DNA of 64,000 nucleotides from Allium sativum (lineage: Eukaryota; Streptophyta; Magnoliopsida; Asparagales; Amaryllidaceae): assembly GCA_030737875.1 (NCBI GenBank), contig CM060910.1, positions 66,720,501 through 66,784,500 of the forward strand, written 5' to 3'. Made by a program: the position numbers and the translations under genes. The notes under the pieces are model-generated. The model saw only the letters and a program-made list of their open reading frames with translations, did not search any database and had not been told where the DNA came from. Of this stretch, positions 59,974-64,000 are shown piece after piece; the first letter of the stretch is position 1; each line of letters starts with the position of its first letter.

Positions 59974-61002
59974 TGAATTGGTAATGCAAAGAAAATGTGA
60001 GCTAAGCAATGGAAGCTATTAAAAAAGTAATTGCATAGTGAATAACACACTTCAATCAGTTGGCTTCATTATTCTTTAGTGGAAATATCTTAGCTTTTCA
60101 ATACAAATATTTTTAAGTTTATGTTAGCTTAATTCAGATAATAACAATAATTGGATTTAGTAGTGACATTTTTGTGAACTATAACGTAGGTTTATTTCAT
60201 CATCTCCCATATTCATAATATTTAAACAATGTTGCTTTCTAAATTCATTTTATATCTGTAAAAAATTTGTGAACATGGACAAATTAATAACATTGTTTCA
60301 AGTATGTCTCTATTTGATTCTTCAATGGGGGAAGCCTGCTTTGTCCGCAACTGTCAGTTTGGAGAAAAAAGTGAAACAATCCACCACGAGAACTAAAGTC
60401 GTTCACCTTAAATTTAAATAATTTAGGGAAGGAAATAGTTTTTTTTCACTTATTCTCATTAACTAATTTAGTTTGTGCAACATTACTTCGCAGTTAATTA
60501 TCCTTTATTAAATATTGTGTTTCAAAAACGTCCGAGCATGTATTGACACTATCAAATCTGGATAGCATAATCAGGGGCTATCTTGGGGTAAGGCGAAGAT
60601 AAGACAACTTTAGCTATCGCAAATATTAATGCATATCTGCCATACTCGTTGATATAGGGGCCAATAGTAGTAAATATATTAAAGAAAGACAACAAACGTG
60701 ACCTTGTATTGAGCCAGAAAAAATAGTGGTTAAAATATTAACCACTTAGTAGGACAATATTTAATATGGAAATGATTTTTCTATTAGCTTTTATCATACA
60801 TTAAAAAATCGAAACACATAAAGACTCAAGGTTGTCAATTAAGACGGAATTAAGCATCGAGATTAAACACTGTTATTGTAGAAATGTTGAAAACATACGT
60901 GCCAATATTGAAAAGAAAAAACATATATTACTGTAAAAACGTTATCGTTATTGAGTAAATCGCCATTTGCATAATCAGAGTGGATCTTTGATGTATAAGG
61001 CA
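59974..61002. other. AT-rich spacer
   Basis: No gene or element recognised. Confidence 0.35.
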
Positions 61003-61221
61003 CAGGCCCGGCCCGGAGGCAAGGCGGACGAGACGCTCTCCTAGGGCAGCGCAGGCGGAGGCAGCAGGCAATGACGTACGCAACTTGGGCCCAGTGGGAC
61101 CGGCCGATCCCACTAGATTTTAGAAAAAAATAAAAAAGAGGGTAGAAGCCATTGCAGCAGCACGCAATTCAGCTGCTTCCTTTCCACTTTCCAGAGACCA
61201 AAATTAGTTTCTTGCTTTGTC

Positions 61222-61558
61222 AATTCCTCCATCTTCTCCAACCCAGATATTACTCCAACTCAGTTCTTGAATGACTTCTCTCCATCAAATTCGAGTCTTT
61301 TTTCCATGAACTATCAACCCCAATCGGTTTAACTCAACTAAGCCCTATTCAGATCCAGCAAATTCAAGCTCAAATCCAGTTAAACCAACAGAACCAGCTC
61401 ATGATTTTCCGTACTTTACAAACAAAAAACAATCAAAATCACATCTTCAATGCAAGATCTCAACCCATGAAATAAAGCGGCATGCTGAAGAAGCTGCCGT
61501 GGCTTACGACAGAGCCGCTTACAAGCTCCATGGCGACTACACCCAATTGAACTTTCCT
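61222..61558 (+). pseudogene. AP2/ERF transcription factor fragment (DREB A-6/RAP2.4-like)
   Basis: Three pieces of one protein family are seen in order. First is TPTQFLNDFSPSNSSLF (to about 61310). Then, one base out of frame, come IGLTQLSPIQIQQIQAQIQL and a glutamine/asparagine-rich stretch ending ARSQPMK (to about 61470). Then, in another frame, comes the C-terminal part of the AP2 DNA-binding domain, AEEAAVAYDRAAYKLHGDY, ending LNFP. In RAP2.4-type proteins the QIQQIQAQIQ motif precedes the AP2 domain. Here the first two-thirds of that domain is missing between PMK and RHAEE. The fragment cannot bind DNA. It lies inside a hAT element, so it was probably captured. Confidence 0.8.
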
Positions 61559-61780
61559 GTATGGTGTTAGCCCATTGTTGCTTAATGCATCTAGGAATCC
61601 AAATTTCAGGTTATAATTTATTTTGTGCATGTCATTTTGCTTAATGCATCAAGGAATCCAAATTTAGGTTTATATCACCTTGTGTGGTGTTAGCCCATTG
61701 TTCCAGTGATTTCTTTATGTCTGAGGTTTGGCTGTAGCTTTATTGAAGCTCTGGTGTGTTGAAGCTGTTTGCCACTATTT

Positions 61781-61868
61781 GTTAAAAAGAAAAAAGAAAA
61801 AAACTATTTTAAAACCAATAGCATTGTTAAAAAGAAAAAAGAAAAAAACTATTTTAAAACCAATAGCA
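61781..61868. repeat. perfect tandem duplication, 44 bp x 2
   Basis: gttaaaaagaaaaaagaaaa followed by actattttaaaaccaatagc repeats exactly at 61781 and 61825. It lies inside the hAT element. The absence of differences suggests a recent slip. Confidence 0.9.
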
Positions 61869-62481
61869 TTACTTCTAACCTTGTCCGGATTTCAACTGGG
61901 TCTTTAGTTCCTTAATCGACTATTTGTATTGCACTCATCACAGTTATCTTCTTTTGTTCATTTTAATTTACGCTGCTTATCAGTTCTTGATGAACTATAT
62001 ATACACACATACATTTGATATGTCATCCAAAGAAGGAAAGTGTTCAAAAAAGAACTAGTATTTAAAAGTCTAAAAATATTTGTTTTCAAACATGTATTTT
62101 TCAGTGGTATTTTAGGTTGTCATCCTAGAATACTAAAATTACAAACAAATGTGTTAATAATATTTTAAGATACATTATTTTATTAGTCCCTAAAAATATA
62201 ATCAACTCCATTTCGCCCCCACCGATCAGTTTTTCTATGTATGTCACTAGCAGTCGGGTTGCTCAGCTGCCTTTGTAAATAATGAAATTAGTTAAGTAGG
62301 AGGGGCAACATAGTTACGAGAGCAGCAATGTTGGGGTTGTTAAGTTGTGTGCTTGCCGCTGGTGTGAGCAGTATTTACTGCCCACTGTTGAATGTTTGCT
62401 ATCAATTTTTTTAGCCCGTTCTCTTTTTGCTACAGCTTTGCCTAGGGCAACTGACAAGCTAGGGCCAGCACTGATAAGGCA

Positions 62482-63471
62482 TCTTGTCTTCTGGATTCAT
62501 TATCTGTTTTTAATTAAAAGAATTCCTATCAGCCCATCTGAACTCATTATTGGTCATTTCTAAAGAAGAAATCATCTATCGGAACACAAAATTAGTAATA
62601 TGTAGCTGCAGTAAAAAAAATATCCCTTTTACAAAAATATCAAACACAAAGTATTGTTAAAATTATGATATACATAGGAATATTAACCTCGTTTTCAGGT
62701 GGAAAATCAGAACATCTCGTATATATCTAGAGTATATTTCCTTTTCCAAAAAAACAAAATACTAAATGCTTAGAAATTCATAAGGTTTAGAGAAATGTTG
62801 GAACTATAAAAAAAATAGAACTTGTAAAATTTCGAGTGTCCATTGAGAATTTCAAAACCTCTGTTAGGCATCGACAAAATGCAACCCTAATTCTGGAAGA
62901 ACGAGAAGCAAGCAATGGAAATTCAACAAGCATTTGCATAATTGACAAAGCAGAAGACATTTAATCGAACACATAACAGCAGGGGTCAGCCATAACCAAA
63001 AATGATGACAGGCCAACACTGGTGATCAACTGCATAGCTAGGGAAGATGGAGAGGAGCCACAGGTCAAGGCAGTGATGACTGGACCAAAGGGATAGAGCT
63101 GTAATGAATATGCACATGCATGTGTGCACAGCTGTGCATGTGTGTACCTGGGTGCTATGTTCATTAGTTACTGGGCTTACTTAAGCAAAAGCATGTTTTG
63201 TAATTAGTTTGTTGAATGAGTCTTGTTCAATTTATGTATATAAACAGGAGTATGATTGCTTGTATCTATGTGTTGAGAATTTGAATGAGAATTTTTCTCT
63301 AAAGCCATCTTATTTGCATTTTCAACTACTTGCAATTTCAAGCCATTTGGTTCTGTGTACGGATCATTATTCTTCAGCAATTCTGGTGTTTCTTTTTGTT
63401 CATATCCACTCTCTTAAGTTTATCCGAAATCATCTCCTACTTCACCAGAAAACCCCATGCAATCCACCACC
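62482..63471. other. spacer, possibly 5' LTR of the right-end gypsy element
   Basis: No gene recognised. A TATA-like tatataaa at 63237-63244 lies about 230 bp before a gag start, as in an LTR promoter. A dense acatgcatgtg/gtgcacagctgtgcac-type palindromic patch lies near 63108-63145. LTR boundaries cannot be set because the element leaves the window. Confidence 0.3.
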
Positions 63472-64000
63472 ATGATGACTAGAAACAAGAGCAAGCAACA
63501 TGGGAACAACACATTGGTACCAACATTCAAATGGTTGTGCATGTCAGAGAGCTGCAAGAATCACACCAAGAACTCAATGCTAAGTTTGATCTGATAAGTT
63601 AAACCCTAACCGGCATTGCAAAGGAGGTGAAAGAGTTTATAATACAACAATCAAATCGACAAACCCTTTATATCCCATCTGCTCATCGAAATCAGCCAAG
63701 ACAGAATCAAGAACCCTCCAATTCAACGTCTCCCAATCATATCCACCATGAAACCACCTCTACAAACCATACCAGAAACACAACCACCATAGCACTAAAC
63801 TCGCAAAACCCATCAAGACTTCTCCAAAACACGATGATTAAGCTCAAATTTCCTAACTACAATGGAGATAACGAAGTTGTTGAATGGTTAAATTAAGTAA
63901 ACACCTTTTCCAGTATCACAACACACCTGAAAGAGAATGGGTACCTACATGTTCTTTTCATTTGAGGGAAGATCCACGTAAATGGTACAACTGGCTTACA
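63472..64000 (+). pseudogene. Ty3/gypsy gag, truncated by window end
   Basis: It starts MMTRNKSKQ, as many plant gypsy gag proteins do. A frame change near 63510 leads to a coiled-coil-like stretch (VRELQESHQELNAKFDLI), then a stop near 63600. The frame 63627-63896 ends with the gag core KLKFPNYNGDNEVVEWLN and a stop. After another frame change the gag helix continues (FQYHNTPEREW, then LREDPRKWYNWL) to the edge. It is related to, but distinct from, the gag of elements A and C, and is not functional as it stands. Confidence 0.7.

Larger units (their letters stand above)
61003..62473. mobile_element. hAT element carrying an AP2/ERF gene fragment, 1,471 bp
   Basis: A perfect 8-bp duplication ataaggca (60995-61002 and 62474-62481) flanks inverted ends caggcccggccc and cagtgctggccct. 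Both sub-terminal parts carry cctagg-type blocks. The left end (61003-61130) is strongly GC-rich. No transposase is visible. Its body includes a rearranged AP2/ERF coding fragment (61222-61558) and a perfect 44-bp tandem repeat. It is best described as a gene-carrying non-autonomous hAT element. Confidence 0.8.

Overview
This window is repeat-dominated plant nuclear DNA. The evidence is plant-type Ty1/copia and Ty3/gypsy chromovirus elements primed by initiator tRNA-Met, a CACTA transposon, plant hAT and Tourist-like MITEs, a Helitron 3' end and an AP2/ERF gene fragment. An angiosperm is secure; a dicot is only a guess. No bacterial genes, rRNA, tRNA or CRISPR array were seen. No intact host protein-coding gene could be supported.

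Left part (1-5827). Three tandem arrays with different periods (about 27, 67 and 70 bp) are followed by a broken gene with a TATA box, a DUF4283/LINE-ORF1-like protein and an A-rich 3' end. After it comes an LTR-like stretch and then featureless AT-rich DNA.

Nest 1 (5828-38290). A decayed copia element on the + strand holds a decayed gypsy element on the - strand (A, 7517-33283). The 5' LTR of A holds a non-coding LTR element on the - strand (B, 16005-31852). The 5' LTR of B holds a 9.8-kb CACTA element (20682-30521). The CACTA holds a hAT-type element (24987-25856) and a MITE (29606-29923). Target-site duplications can be read at every nested junction; the outer copia duplication was not found. 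A second copy of the same MITE family sits in the copia 3' LTR, and a further LTR-like insertion splits the copia pol.

Middle (38291-42453). This AT-rich stretch holds exon-like segments with splice consensus, a striking 190-bp hairpin flanked by TA repeats, and a 401-bp hAT MITE.

Nest 2 (42454-54475). A small, essentially non-coding LTR element (D, 618/611-bp LTRs) holds a young gypsy chromovirus (C, 43416-53313, 2.58-kb LTRs, about 1% LTR divergence by eye). C encodes gag, protease, RT, RNase H, integrase and a chromodomain-like tail in one frame, broken by a single stop codon. A and C are old and young members of one family.

Right part (54481-64000). AT-rich DNA carries a 581-bp MITE, a Helitron 3' terminus, and a 1471-bp hAT element containing a rearranged AP2/ERF gene fragment. 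The window ends inside a frameshifted gypsy gag.

The main interest is the clear layering of insertions, and the two DNA transposons that appear to carry gene pieces (CACTA and the ERF-bearing hAT). All LTR divergences are counts by eye, not computed alignments.
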